Positions 16,836 through 26,078 are shown, counted from the stretch's first letter. The stretch is DNA of 64,000 nt from JAAZZIT01 sp964480525 (GCA_964480525.1 CAYZOV010000008.1:7477-71476); one strand, 5' to 3'. The notes: generated by a model not told the origin, from the sequence alone. Made by a program: numbers and translations.

Positions 16836-18236
16836 ATGGTGAATAAAATTATCTCTGCCACAAACGACATTATGTACGGATATGTGCTGATAATTATTTT
16901 AATTCTGGGCGGACTTTATTTTTCGTTTAGAACAAAATTTATGCAATTTAGACTTTTCAAAGAACAGCTAAAGGCTGTCGCCGAAAAACCTGCTGACGGC
17001 AAAGGCGTGTCGTCATTTCAAGCATTGATGGTTTCCACGGCTTCCCGTGTCGGCACAGGGAACATTATCGGAGTTTCCACGGCACTTTGTATGGGTGGCT
17101 TCGGGTCGGTTTTTTGGATGTGGGTCATCGCCATTATCGGCAGCGCCTCGGCATTTGTAGAAAGCACGCTTGCTCAAATTTACAAAAAGAAAACTCCCGA
17201 CGGGTGCTACGGAGGGCCTGCGTACTACATTCAAGGTGCTTTTAAAAACCGAAAACTTGCTGTTGTGTTCTCGGTACTTTTAATAATTACATACGGTGTG
17301 GGCTTTAATATGCTTGCGTCATACAATTTACAATCCACATTTTCGGGATATAATTTTTACAACGAAAACACTACACCGTGGCTTATCGGCTTAATTGTTG
17401 CCGTGGTGGTTTTGTACTGTCTTATCGGCGGTGGAAAACGAATCGTGGACGCTACGTCACTTTTGGTGCCTGTTATGGGTGTTGCGTATGTAATTGTGGC
17501 TTTTGTCGTAATTATACTCAACCTAAAATCCCTGCCGTTTGTTTTGAAAGAAATTTTTGTCGGTGCGTTTGACCTCAAGGCGATTTTCGGAGGCTTTAGC
17601 GGGTCGTGCGTTATGTACGGAATTAAGCGTGGACTTTTCAGTAACGAGGCGGGTGTGGGTTCGGCACCGAACGCTTCAGCCTCGGCAGAAGTAAGCCACC
17701 CTGCAAAACAAGGCTTAGTTCAGGTTTTGTCGGTATTTATCGACACGCTTTTAATTTGTTCGGCGACTGCGTTTATGTGTATGTGTTCGGGTGTTGAGCC
17801 TAGCGAAAAACTTTCAGGTGCGCCTTATGTTCAAGAATGTCTATCCACCGCATTAGGTAGCTTCGGCCCTGTATTTATCACGGTGGCAATGATTTTGTTT
17901 GCGTTCACAACCCTTATCGGAAATCTTTATTACGTTGACAAATGCCTTTATTTCATTTTAGGAAAAACCCCGTCAAAACTTATTATGACTGTTTATCATA
18001 TTGTTGCGTCTGTGCTGATTTTTCTCGGTGCAGGTCTGAGTGCGGATTTTCTGTGGAATTTATCAGACGTGTGTATGGGTGGAATGACCCTTATAAACAT
18101 TCCCGTAATTTTCATTTTAGGAAAATACGCATTTGCTACGTTGAAAGACTACGAAAAACAGCTTAAAGAAAACAAGCACCCTGTGTTCCACGCAAAGGAC
18201 ATAAATTTGCCTGACGAAGTGGATTATTGGAACTAA
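16836..18236 (+). CDS. AGCS-family sodium:alanine/glycine symporter
   Basis: 466 residues with about 11 hydrophobic helices. Family signatures include SRVGTGNIIGVSTAL near residue 70, the GGPAYYIQ stretch near 130, the NEAGVGSAPNASA segment near 275 and the TTLIGNLYYVDK segment near 357. These proteins take up alanine or glycine coupled to Na+ (sometimes H+). The gene is monocistronic, with its own promoter and a terminator shared with the convergent asnA. AAAGGG lies 13 bases before the ATG, rather far for a ribosome site. The amino acid carried is not certain; D-alanine or glutamine transport is known for some relatives. Confidence 0.92.
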   Translation: MVNKIISATNDIMYGYVLIIILILGGLYFSFRTKFMQFRLFKEQLKAVAEKPADGKGVSSFQALMVSTASRVGTGNIIGVSTALCMGGFGSVFWMWVIAIIGSASAFVESTLAQIYKKKTPDGCYGGPAYYIQGAFKNRKLAVVFSVLLIITYGVGFNMLASYNLQSTFSGYNFYNENTTPWLIGLIVAVVVLYCLIGGGKRIVDATSLLVPVMGVAYVIVAFVVIILNLKSLPFVLKEIFVGAFDLKAIFGGFSGSCVMYGIKRGLFSNEAGVGSAPNASASAEVSHPAKQGLVQVLSVFIDTLLICSATAFMCMCSGVEPSEKLSGAPYVQECLSTALGSFGPVFITVAMILFAFTTLIGNLYYVDKCLYFILGKTPSKLIMTVYHIVASVLIFLGAGLSADFLWNLSDVCMGGMTLINIPVIFILGKYAFATLKDYEKQLKENKHPVFHAKDINLPDEVDYWN

Positions 18237-18249
18237 ATTCAAACAAAAA

Positions 18250-18273
18250 AGTCCTCACAAATGTGGGGACTTA
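18250..18273. terminator. Bidirectional terminator between the AGCS gene and asnA
   Basis: AAGTCCTCAC/GTGGGGACTT hairpin with A- and T-rich flanks between convergent genes. Confidence 0.7.
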
Positions 18274-18304
18274 ATTTTTTGGTTAAATTTAAAATTTGAA
18301 AAAA

Positions 18305-19315
18305 TTACAACAGCGTAATGTTGTTTTTTTCACATTCCTTAGCCATTTCTTCAGGCCAAATTGACACCTGAACCTCACCTATGTGAGCTTTTTCCAAAAG
18401 GAGCATACAAAGTCTTGATTGACCGATACCACCACCGATTGTAAGTGGCAATGTGTTATCGAGAATAAGCCTGTGGTATTCAAAAGCCTTTCTGTCAAGT
18501 GCGTTTGCGATTTCAAGCTGGTTTTCAAGGCTCTTAGCGTCAACACGAATACCCATAGACGAAATTTCGATAGCGTTATCAAGAACATCGTCCCAGAAAA
18601 GCAAATCGCCGTTTAAACCCCAATCGTCATAGTCAGGGGCTCTGCCGTCGTGTCTTTCGCCACTCTTAAGCTTTGCACCGATTTGCATAATAAACACGGT
18701 TTTATGCTCTTTTGTAACAAGTCTTTCACGCTCTTTCGGAGTTTTGTCAGGGTACATATCCTCTAGCTCCTGCGAGGTGATAAAGAATGTCTTGTCGCAA
18801 ATTTCGCCCTTTAGCTGTGGGTATCTAAGGCTTACTTTTCGCTTTGTATAGCAAACCGCCTTTACGATAAAATTAACAGTTTCCTTTAAAAATTCAAGGT
18901 TTCTGTCCTCTTTTGTGATAACCTTTTCCCAATCCCACTGGTCTACAAAAATGGAATGAACGTTGTCGGTATCATCATCACGGCGAATAGCATTCATATC
19001 GGTATAAATTCCCTCACCTGCGTTATATCCGTATCTGTACAGCGCCATTCTTTTCCATTTTGCCAAAGACTGAACGATTTCTGCGTCGGTTTCAATTTCC
19101 TTAATCGAAAACTCAACCTTTCGCTCAACCCCGTTAAGGTCGTCGTTGATACCACTTCCCTTTCTAACAAGAAGAGGTGCGGTTACTCTGTCAAGAGTTA
19201 GAGCAAACGACAATGCCTGCTGGAAAACGTCCTTGATATACTTAATAGCGTGTTGTGTTTCTCTCAAAGACAAAACGGACTTGTACCCTTGCGGAATGTA
19301 CAATTCTTTTGACAT
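18305..19315 (-). CDS. asnA: Aspartate-ammonia ligase (asparagine synthetase A)
   Basis: 336 residues from ATG 19315, which has AAAGGA at good distance; the usual AsnA length is about 330. It makes asparagine from aspartate, ammonia and ATP and shares the class II aminoacyl-tRNA synthetase fold. Visible family features are the N-terminal YIPQGYKSVLSLRETQ, RKGSGINDDLNG, VFIMQIG and the C-terminal TIGGGIGQSRLCMLLL. It follows asnS by 45 bp with no terminator between, so it should be controlled by the same Asn T-box: low charged tRNA-Asn would raise both asparagine supply and its synthetase. Confidence 0.95.
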   Translation of the reverse strand: MSKELYIPQGYKSVLSLRETQHAIKYIKDVFQQALSFALTLDRVTAPLLVRKGSGINDDLNGVERKVEFSIKEIETDAEIVQSLAKWKRMALYRYGYNAGEGIYTDMNAIRRDDDTDNVHSIFVDQWDWEKVITKEDRNLEFLKETVNFIVKAVCYTKRKVSLRYPQLKGEICDKTFFITSQELEDMYPDKTPKERERLVTKEHKTVFIMQIGAKLKSGERHDGRAPDYDDWGLNGDLLFWDDVLDNAIEISSMGIRVDAKSLENQLEIANALDRKAFEYHRLILDNTLPLTIGGGIGQSRLCMLLLEKAHIGEVQVSIWPEEMAKECEKNNITLL

Positions 19316-19360
19316 ACAAATCATTCCTTTCAAAGTGTTTATTTTTCGGGGCAAAACGTA

Positions 19361-20731
19361 TTATCTGATACTTCCCACCGTTCTAGGGTAAAGGATAACG
19401 TCACGGATATTCTGTACGCCTGTAACGTACATAATGAGTCTTTCAAAACCAAGACCAAAGCCACCGTGTGGCACAGAACCGAACTTTCTCAAATCGAGGT
19501 AATCCGAGTACAAATCAAGGTTCATACCTCTCTGGTTCATTGCCTCAACGAGCTTGTCATAATCAGCCTCACGCTCGCTACCACCGATGATTTCGCCAAC
19601 ACCCGGCACAAGCAAGTCAACAGCCGCAACGGTCTTTCCGTCAGGATTTTGTTTCATATAGAAAGACTTGATTTCCTTTGGATAGTCTGTTACAAAAACA
19701 GCCTTTTTGAAAATCTTTTCCGAAATATATCTTTCGTGTTCTGTCTGCAAATCACAGCCCCACTCAACAGGGTACTGGAATTTTTCGCCCGACTCCTGCA
19801 AAAGCTTGATAGCCTCGGTATAGGTAATTGTTCCGAAGTCGTTTGAGATAAGTTCTTCAAGTCTTGCAATAATTCCGTTTTCAAAATGAGCGTCAAAGAA
19901 TTTCATTTCGTCAGGGCATTTTTTCAAAACGTCGCCGATAACGGTTTTAATCATTTCCTCTGCAAATTCAATAATTTCAGGCAACTCTGCGAAAGCAATC
20001 TCCGGTTCAACGTGCCAAAATTCAGCCAAATGCTTCGGTGTGTTTGAATTTTCGGCTCTAAAGCTCGGACCGAATGTGTAAATTTTGCCCATTGCCATTG
20101 CGGCAACTTCGCCCTCAAGCTGTCCCGAAACGCTAAGACCTGCACGCTTGCCGAAAAAGTCGTCTGCGTAGTATTCAGCCTCGTTTTTGTATTCGTTTGA
20201 ATAGCCGATTGTGGTTACTTGGAACATTTCGCCTGCACCCTCACAGTCCGAACCGGTGATAAGAGGTGTGTTTACATACACAAAATTTCTCGACTGGAAA
20301 AAGCTGTGGATTGACTGTGCCATAACCGAACGAACACGCATAACGGCATTAAAGGTGTTTGTTCTGCCTCTGAGGTGTGGCATTGTTCTCAAAAATTCAA
20401 GAGTGTGGCGTTTTTTCTGCAAAGGATATTCCAAAGGACAAGGGCCGATAACGGAAATTTCCTTAGCGTTAATTTCAACAGCACCCTGTCTGGCCTCAAC
20501 GACCTCGCCCACAACCTTAATAGACGTGCCAAGACGAAGTGCGTCCTCGTAATCTAAATCAAGTGCCTTGTCGATAACAATCTGAATGTGTTTAAGGCTT
20601 GTGCCATCGTTAAGTTCGATAAAAGCTACGTTTTTTGAATTTCGTGCCGTTCTGACCCAACCGCAAACCGTAACGGTTTTGCCGATGTAATCAGCGTTTT
20701 GGAAAACTTCTTTAATGTCGATGTGTTTCAT
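19361..20731 (-). CDS. asnS: Asparaginyl-tRNA synthetase
   Basis: 456 residues. The N-terminal OB-fold anticodon-binding domain (VTVCGWVRTARNSKNVAFIELNDG) is followed by a class II catalytic core with motif 2 around FRAENSNTPKHLAEFWHVEPE and motif 3 GGFGLGFERLIMYVTG. It charges tRNA-Asn with asparagine. The Asn-type insertions and the T-box reading an Asn codon exclude AspS. It is the first gene after the T-box and is followed by asnA. A ribosome site GAAAGGAAG precedes the ATG. Confidence 0.96.
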   Translation of the reverse strand: MKHIDIKEVFQNADYIGKTVTVCGWVRTARNSKNVAFIELNDGTSLKHIQIVIDKALDLDYEDALRLGTSIKVVGEVVEARQGAVEINAKEISVIGPCPLEYPLQKKRHTLEFLRTMPHLRGRTNTFNAVMRVRSVMAQSIHSFFQSRNFVYVNTPLITGSDCEGAGEMFQVTTIGYSNEYKNEAEYYADDFFGKRAGLSVSGQLEGEVAAMAMGKIYTFGPSFRAENSNTPKHLAEFWHVEPEIAFAELPEIIEFAEEMIKTVIGDVLKKCPDEMKFFDAHFENGIIARLEELISNDFGTITYTEAIKLLQESGEKFQYPVEWGCDLQTEHERYISEKIFKKAVFVTDYPKEIKSFYMKQNPDGKTVAAVDLLVPGVGEIIGGSEREADYDKLVEAMNQRGMNLDLYSDYLDLRKFGSVPHGGFGLGFERLIMYVTGVQNIRDVILYPRTVGSIR

Positions 20732-20763
20732 ATTTATCTTCCTTTCAAATTAAGTTTTTAAAA

Positions 20764-21028
20764 CAAAAAATCCTCGTCCTAATAAACATAGGACGAGGAA
20801 TAATTACCCGTGGTACCACCTAATTTACCGAAAAATCGGTCACTCAATGCTCAAAAAAGCTTGGTCTGTTTAACGCACAGCCTACGTCTTACCTAATTGC
20901 CATTTGGCGTTCAGTTTGCTGCTCGAAAGTGTTATTCACGAAAACTCAACTATGTGGTTTGCACTATCCCACACTCACTGAAAGCGAACTTTTTCGCTAC
21001 TTCTCTTTGTCATAGCATTTTCATATAA
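20764..21028 (-). promoter_or_regulatory. Asn-specific T-box riboswitch
   Basis: On the minus strand the leader contains an AGAGAAG-type start of stem I, a GGGATAGTGCAAACC segment, and the specifier context GTGAATAACACTTTCGAG with AAC (Asn) at 20931-20933. The T-box sequence AGGTGGTACCACGG follows near 20805-20821, then the terminator hairpin TCCTCGTCCT/AGGACGAGGA with a T-run (20764-20799). Uncharged tRNA-Asn pairs with the specifier and with the UGGN bulge, stabilises the antiterminator and allows asnS-asnA expression. Promoter, specifier, T-box and terminator are all in order and spacing is normal. Confidence 0.93.
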
Positions 21029-21034
21029 TAAGAT

Positions 21035-21063
21035 ATTTTACCACACTTTTTTTCGCTTGTCAA
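21035..21063 (-). promoter_or_regulatory. Promoter of the asnS-asnA operon
   Basis: Consensus TTGACA (21058-21063), 17 bp, TAAAAT (21035-21040) on the minus strand, directly before the T-box leader. Confidence 0.85.
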
Positions 21064-21133
21064 GTAGTATTAACAAAAAACTCTCATAAGTTTTTTTGCT
21101 CCTGTGTGGGAGACAAGCGTAACGGTTGACCTT

Positions 21134-21166
21134 TGTATTCCCCACCCCTACGGGGCGGGGAATACA
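21134..21166. repeat. GC-rich palindromic repeat unit A
   Basis: Hairpin TGTATTCCCC-aCCCC-tac-GGGG-c-GGGGAATACA. Together with its right flank, which ends in TGAAAACGGTACGTTT near 21192-21207, it resembles unit B 85 bp away. It is far more GC-rich than its surroundings and lies between the T-box promoter and the end of the ABC operon. Confidence 0.6.
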
Positions 21167-21220
21167 ATAAATCTTTGATGAAGTGAAAAAATGAAAACGG
21201 TACGTTTCCCCTCTAATTTA

Positions 21221-21258
21221 GAATTTCCACCCCGCCCGAAGGGCGGAGTGGAAATTTC
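21221..21258. repeat. GC-rich palindromic repeat unit B
   Basis: Hairpin GAATTTCCACCCCGCCC / GGGCGGAGTGGAAATTTC around the loop GAA. Its right flank ends in TGAAAACGACACGTTT near 21287-21302, matching the flank of unit A at 14 of 16 positions. It might also help terminate the minus-strand ABC operon, but there is no clear T-run after it. Confidence 0.6.
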
Positions 21259-21302
21259 AAGACCTACGTTTGGCATGATGAAATGATGAAAACGACACGT
21301 TT

Positions 21303-23117
21303 TCAATTTACATAGTATTGTGCTTGGGCGTTGAACATTTCGGCGTAAATGCCGTCCTTTAGGTTTACAAGCTGGTCGTGAGTGCCGTATTCCTTAATGG
21401 TCTGGTCGGCAAAAACAGCTATCTTGTCGCAGAATTTACAGCTCGAGAGCCTGTGGGAAATGTAAATTGCCGTTTTTCCACCTACAAGAGTGTTAAACTG
21501 TCTGTAAATTTCGTACTCGGCAATAGGGTCAAGTGCCGCCGTCGGCTCGTCAAGTATGACTATCGGCGAATTTTTGTATAACGCACGACAAATAGCTACC
21601 TTTTGCTGTTGACCGCCCGAAAGCTCCGTGCCCTTTTCGTCAAAGGACTTGTAAAGCATTGTGTCAAGCCCGTTTTCAAGCTTCGTTGCGTCATCGTAAA
21701 GCCCCGAAAGTTTCAGAACTTCTTCGATTTTTTCATCGTCAGCCTCACCGTTTAACGCAATGTTGTCACGCAAACTAAAGGCAAACAGTCTGAAATCTTG
21801 GAAAACCACGGCTAAAAGCTTTCGGTATTCAGCGTCAGAGTACTCCTTGATGTTTGTGCCGTCAATTAGAATTTCGCCCTCGGTCACATCGTAAAGTCTG
21901 CACAAAAGCTTGATAAATGTGGTTTTTCCTGCACCGTTTAGACCCACAACGGACAAATGCTCACCCGACTTGATTTTAATTGAAACATTTTTCAAGGTGT
22001 AGCTATCACTTCTCGGATATTTAAACGAAACGTTTTTAAATTCAATCTCGTGGTCGCCGTTTTTAACGGATTTTGTGCCTTTTTCCATTGCCATTGGATA
22101 GGCTTTAAATTCAAGATAACGATGTGCGTAACGACAGGCTTTTCTAATATCCATCACGTTGTATGTTAAATTGTAAATGCTCTGGTAAAATGTAGACGCA
22201 GAATTTGTACACATTGAAAAATCACCTATGGAAATCGCCTTTGTGATTGCCAAAAATCCGATGTAAAAATAGCATATTCCGTCACGCAAGGAATTTACGA
22301 TTGCCCTTATAAAGCCCATATTTCGTGATACGTTACTGCTTTTTTTCCAAAGACCGATACTGTCCTTGCAATAATCCTTTTGCAAATCCTCAATCATACC
22401 CACGCTGTCGTAAAGTCTGATGTCCTTGCCGTATTTATAGTCGGTAAGCTCCCAAAATATATAGCCAAAACGTCTGTTGATAACCGACAGCTTTGCGAAA
22501 TTTTCTTCGTCGATTTTGTTGCAAATTCGGTTAAGAATTGACACAATTATAAGGGAAATAATCTGCACCGGCAACAAAATCGGACAAATTAAAAATATAA
22601 CAAACGACACGCCACACAGCACGGAAATATTTTTTGCAATCTCGTAAATTTTGTCCGTAATGCCGATAATTCCGCCACTATACCACCCAATACCGTCTTT
22701 GGCTTTTTCAAGCTTATCGAGGACTTCGGGATTTTCCGTGTGTTCAAAGTCCATTGTCATTGAGTGGGTCAAAAGTTCAGTTTCGATATGCTGGTAAAAC
22801 CACTCTCGGTAGAAGTTTATAATCTGCTGAAAAAGCGTCTGCAAAAGGCTTGCAAAAAGCGTCAGCACAATCAAAAGTCCTGCAAAAATCACGGCTCTTT
22901 TCAGGTGAAAATTCGTGCCGTCACCCTTTAAAATGTACACTACCTCGTCGATTATGTACTTTGGCAAAACCACTTCAAGCATTGTAATGCTAACCTGTGC
23001 TATAAGCATAAAAGCATACAAAAATATCACCACGGGCTTGTTCTTCCAAAGGGTCTTTAGGGCAAATTTCATAGTTTCGCCTACAACCTTCGGGTTTTTC
23101 TCTTTTGTTTTAGCCAT
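21303..23117 (-). CDS. ABC exporter, fused permease/ATPase (second half of a pair)
   Basis: 604 residues. The N-terminal half has about six membrane helices (type I exporter fold). The ATPase half has Walker A GLNGAGKTT near residue 395, the Q-loop VFQDF, the signature LSGGQQQKV, Walker B VILDEPTAALD with its catalytic Glu, and the switch His in YISHRLSS. Its start overlaps the end of the upstream transporter gene by 8 bp, with GAGGTGG inside that gene, so the two are translated together and should form a heterodimer. Both halves keep consensus catalytic residues, unlike many heterodimeric exporters. The substrate is unknown; a drug, peptide or lipid is possible. Confidence 0.9.
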   Translation of the reverse strand: MAKTKEKNPKVVGETMKFALKTLWKNKPVVIFLYAFMLIAQVSITMLEVVLPKYIIDEVVYILKGDGTNFHLKRAVIFAGLLIVLTLFASLLQTLFQQIINFYREWFYQHIETELLTHSMTMDFEHTENPEVLDKLEKAKDGIGWYSGGIIGITDKIYEIAKNISVLCGVSFVIFLICPILLPVQIISLIIVSILNRICNKIDEENFAKLSVINRRFGYIFWELTDYKYGKDIRLYDSVGMIEDLQKDYCKDSIGLWKKSSNVSRNMGFIRAIVNSLRDGICYFYIGFLAITKAISIGDFSMCTNSASTFYQSIYNLTYNVMDIRKACRYAHRYLEFKAYPMAMEKGTKSVKNGDHEIEFKNVSFKYPRSDSYTLKNVSIKIKSGEHLSVVGLNGAGKTTFIKLLCRLYDVTEGEILIDGTNIKEYSDAEYRKLLAVVFQDFRLFAFSLRDNIALNGEADDEKIEEVLKLSGLYDDATKLENGLDTMLYKSFDEKGTELSGGQQQKVAICRALYKNSPIVILDEPTAALDPIAEYEIYRQFNTLVGGKTAIYISHRLSSCKFCDKIAVFADQTIKEYGTHDQLVNLKDGIYAEMFNAQAQYYVN

Positions 23118-24975
23118 TTAAAGCCACCTCGCTTTCGGGATTGTCAACATAATACTGTGCCTGAATTTTAAACATTTCGGCATATGCTCCGTTTTGCTTG
23201 ATTAAGCTTTCGTGGCTGCCGTATTCCACCATTTCGCCACCTTTGAACATTGCCACGTCCGAACAAAATTGCGTAGAGCTAAGTCGGTGTGAAATGTAAA
23301 TCGCCGTTTTGTCACCGATAAGCTTGTCAAAATCGTTGTAAAGCTTGCTTTCGGCTAGTGCGTCAAGTGCCGAGGTCGGTTCGTCCAAAATAACCACCGG
23401 AGCTTTTTTGTACAAGGCTCTTGCAAGTGCAAGCTTTTGCTTTTCGCCACCCGAAAGGTCAACACCGTCATCGTGCATTACCTTTAAAATCTGGGTGTCA
23501 ACGCCCTTTTGAAGTTCCCCAAGCTTTGTTTCAAGACCTGCGTCAACAAGACATTTTTTAGCAAATTCCTTGTCGGATATTTCAAGAGTCGTCATAGAAA
23601 CATTTTGATGAAGTGGAAACGCAAACAGGTTTATGTCCTGAAAAACAGGTGCAAAAGCCTTGAAATAGCTATTTTTGTTGTAATTTTTCACGTTTACCCC
23701 GTTTAGTAAAATTTCGCCCTCTGTCGGCTCGTAAAGTCGCAAAAGAAGTTTAATAAACGTGGTTTTTCCTGCTCCGTTCAAGCCTACCACAGCAAGACGT
23801 TTGCCTGCCTTAACGGTTAAGTTGAGATTTTTCAAGGCATAATTTTCAGCCTTTGGATATTTAAACGAAACGTTTTTAAACTCAAATTCATAGCTGTCCA
23901 TTGGCTTTAGATTTTCACCGTCGTCATTGATTTTACTTTTGTAATCCATAAAACTTCTGAAATCGTCCACCTCACGGGAACAGTTTATTATGCTCGTTGC
24001 GTTGCCCAAAAGGTTGTTTATATAGTTATAAAACGTTGTGGACGCACCCAAATAGAGGGTAAATTCACCAATGGTGAGTTCCTTGTTAAGTGCCATTTTA
24101 AACAACCAAGCATACACAACCCCAAGAGAAATTTTTGATAAAACGTGGGAAATTGCACTTGCGTAAAACCAAATTTTTTCGTTAAGCTTTTGTGCCTTTA
24201 TACGCTCTTTTTTTAGCTCCACAATTTTTTGACTAAGCCATTCGCCCAGATTAAACATACGAATGTCCTTTGCAAAGCTGAAATCCGAGGCTGTGTTGTA
24301 CATATAATTATCCTTTCGCCACCACAACGACAACGGGTCCCAGACCTTTTTCTTTGTAACCTTACCCACACGGTTTCGGATAAAAAAATCAACAGCACAA
24401 AGGGCTATTATCATTAAAATAATCCACACAGGGAGCTTTGCCAAAAGCATTAGTCCCACCACGGCAATCGACAGATTGCAAAGAAAATACAACACAGCGT
24501 GCATTATTCCCTCAATGCCGTTATTGTTGCCATTTGTTGCATTTAAGGCTTTTTGGAAACAGTCCATAACGTCCCCGTCCTCTAAATCCTGAAAATCAAG
24601 GCACATCATTTTGATGTTTCCCTCGCTCATTTTGGTAAATCTCACCGAAATAAGTCGCCACCCGTATTCACAGCTGTAAATAATATTAAGCCACCCCGAC
24701 ACCAAAAGTATCAAGGTAATAATAATCATCACCTTTGCCAAAGCCGTGGTTGTGGCACCGGTGGAAATCATATCAATAACCACCTTTGACAAAACCGTCC
24801 ACGAATAGCTCGTCACGGGTGCACAGATTATTCCCATAGGAATTAGCCAAAAGAAAGCCTTTTCGTTTTTGAGCATACATTTAAGTGCATACCACACGTT
24901 GCTGAACACACCGTAGTCCTTATGCAACGGGTTTTTGTCCTTTTTCTCTTTTTCCTTTTTATTTTTCTTTGCCAT
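23110..24975 (-). CDS. ABC exporter, fused permease/ATPase (first half of a pair)
   Basis: 621 residues. A Lys/Glu-rich N-terminus (MAKKNKKEKEKK) precedes about six membrane helices and an ATPase with Walker A GLNGAGKTT, signature LSGGEKQKLALARAL, Walker B VVILDEPTSALD and the switch His in YISHRLSS. It closely resembles the downstream transporter, consistent with duplication followed by heterodimer formation. The start lies within the last 17 bp of the regulator gene and has GAGGGGG upstream. The partner overlap and shared promoter indicate one regulator-exporter unit. Confidence 0.9.
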   Translation of the reverse strand: MAKKNKKEKEKKDKNPLHKDYGVFSNVWYALKCMLKNEKAFFWLIPMGIICAPVTSYSWTVLSKVVIDMISTGATTTALAKVMIIITLILLVSGWLNIIYSCEYGWRLISVRFTKMSEGNIKMMCLDFQDLEDGDVMDCFQKALNATNGNNNGIEGIMHAVLYFLCNLSIAVVGLMLLAKLPVWIILMIIALCAVDFFIRNRVGKVTKKKVWDPLSLWWRKDNYMYNTASDFSFAKDIRMFNLGEWLSQKIVELKKERIKAQKLNEKIWFYASAISHVLSKISLGVVYAWLFKMALNKELTIGEFTLYLGASTTFYNYINNLLGNATSIINCSREVDDFRSFMDYKSKINDDGENLKPMDSYEFEFKNVSFKYPKAENYALKNLNLTVKAGKRLAVVGLNGAGKTTFIKLLLRLYEPTEGEILLNGVNVKNYNKNSYFKAFAPVFQDINLFAFPLHQNVSMTTLEISDKEFAKKCLVDAGLETKLGELQKGVDTQILKVMHDDGVDLSGGEKQKLALARALYKKAPVVILDEPTSALDALAESKLYNDFDKLIGDKTAIYISHRLSSTQFCSDVAMFKGGEMVEYGSHESLIKQNGAYAEMFKIQAQYYVDNPESEVALNG

Positions 24976-25888
24976 TTTTATCCCCCTCTTTATTTAAATA
25001 TTCTAAATCCTCACGCTTAAACCACGTTTGTTCACGACTGCATATCTGGTTGTGAAAGCTTCGAGGTGCGTTTGTCATAAGCTCTGCTATAATAAACAGC
25101 ATAAGAGGTATATTCCCGTTTGTAAAATTCAGTATGTACATCTTTTCGGAGTTCCCCTGTTCGTCCAAAACCCCGCCACAGGAAACTATACAATTCACTA
25201 CGTCGCCATTTGAAAGAAAGTCCAGAGCTTTTTCCACCTTTTCCTTTGAAATCCCCAACGTTTTAGAAAGGGTTTCGGCACGAATACCCGTACTATGGGA
25301 CATACTAAGCATAAAATGCAATATTTTCACGTTACTTCTGTCGCCCAAAAATTCAAAAAGCTTATGCATTTTTTCCGTCAGGCAAAGTCTTTTGCCAAAG
25401 CGTTCCTTAGGCTCTTTTACGCAGAAAAAATACTCCAAATCATTATTAAGTCGCATTAGCGTAAAGCCTCTTTTTGAGGCAATTTCCGAAACAGTTACAC
25501 CAATGTTTTTGTCGTAGCTTGTCGGTCGTGAGTAATAACATCTGTTTCCTTTCCACGCCGACGCCAAAATTGTCCACATTACCTCAAAGATTTTATTCAT
25601 AAAAACCTCATCGTCCTTTGACATATCGCCATTTTCCACAATCTGGCGAAATTCGTCAAATATCCTTGTTTCAAGGCTTGCGTCCTTTTGGTCACGTCCG
25701 TACAAATAATCGATAGACACCCCGAAAAAGTCGGCTAGTTTCGGCAAAAGGTCGCCGTCCGGGTAGCTTCCGTTTTCCCATTTGCTGATAGCCTGTGGGC
25801 TGACGTTTAGGTGGTTTGCCAAAGCCTCTTGGGTAACGTTTTTTTCTTTTCTAAGCTTTTTAAGCTGTTTTGAAAAGCAGGTTTCCAT
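24959..25888 (-). CDS. XRE-family transcriptional regulator of the ABC exporter operon
   Basis: 309 residues. The N-terminal helix-turn-helix (about 9-65) is LRKEKNVTQEALANHLNVS and PQAISKWENGSYPDGD, a classic XRE domain. The C-terminal 240 residues carry what may be a second winged-helix-like segment (ETLSKTLGISKEKVEKALDFL near 210), which could bind ligand or DNA. The gene overlaps the first ABC gene by 17 bp, so the regulator is made from the same transcript. An imperfect palindrome overlapping the -35 hexamer suggests self-control. The inducer is not evident. RBS AGGGGAG precedes the ATG. Confidence 0.88.
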   Translation of the reverse strand: METCFSKQLKKLRKEKNVTQEALANHLNVSPQAISKWENGSYPDGDLLPKLADFFGVSIDYLYGRDQKDASLETRIFDEFRQIVENGDMSKDDEVFMNKIFEVMWTILASAWKGNRCYYSRPTSYDKNIGVTVSEIASKRGFTLMRLNNDLEYFFCVKEPKERFGKRLCLTEKMHKLFEFLGDRSNVKILHFMLSMSHSTGIRAETLSKTLGISKEKVEKALDFLSNGDVVNCIVSCGGVLDEQGNSEKMYILNFTNGNIPLMLFIIAELMTNAPRSFHNQICSREQTWFKREDLEYLNKEGDKNGKEK

Positions 25889-25932
25889 AAAAAATTCTCC
25901 CCTTTTTAAATTTATTCTTGTTGATTTTCTTC

Positions 25933-25967
25933 AGTATAACACAATTATCGGTAGATGTAAATATCTA
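25933..25967 (-). promoter_or_regulatory. Promoter and candidate operator of the XRE-ABC operon
   Basis: Minus strand TTTACA (25956-25961), 17 bp, TATACT (25933-25938). The -35 lies inside the inverted repeat TAGAT-6-ATCTA (25952-25967), a good place for an XRE repressor to block polymerase. Confidence 0.6.
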
Positions 25968-26042
25968 ATTTCAACCAAAACTATACTAAGCGTTGTTTAA
26001 CCCCCCATTTTCTACTTTTGGTTGTCAAAACTTAAAAGATAC

Positions 26043-26074
26043 AAAAAAAGCCGTAGGAAAAATCCTACGACTTT
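26043..26074 (-). terminator. Terminator of the carboxypeptidase gene
   Basis: CGTAGGA/TCCTACG-cored hairpin followed on the minus strand by seven Ts, five bases past the stop codon. Confidence 0.85.
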
Positions 26075-26078
26075 AAAA

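Noticed and set aside
19316..19354. Longer AsnA N-terminus
   Set aside because: AAAGGA sits properly before ATG 19315, and the extra 13 residues are not part of the family.
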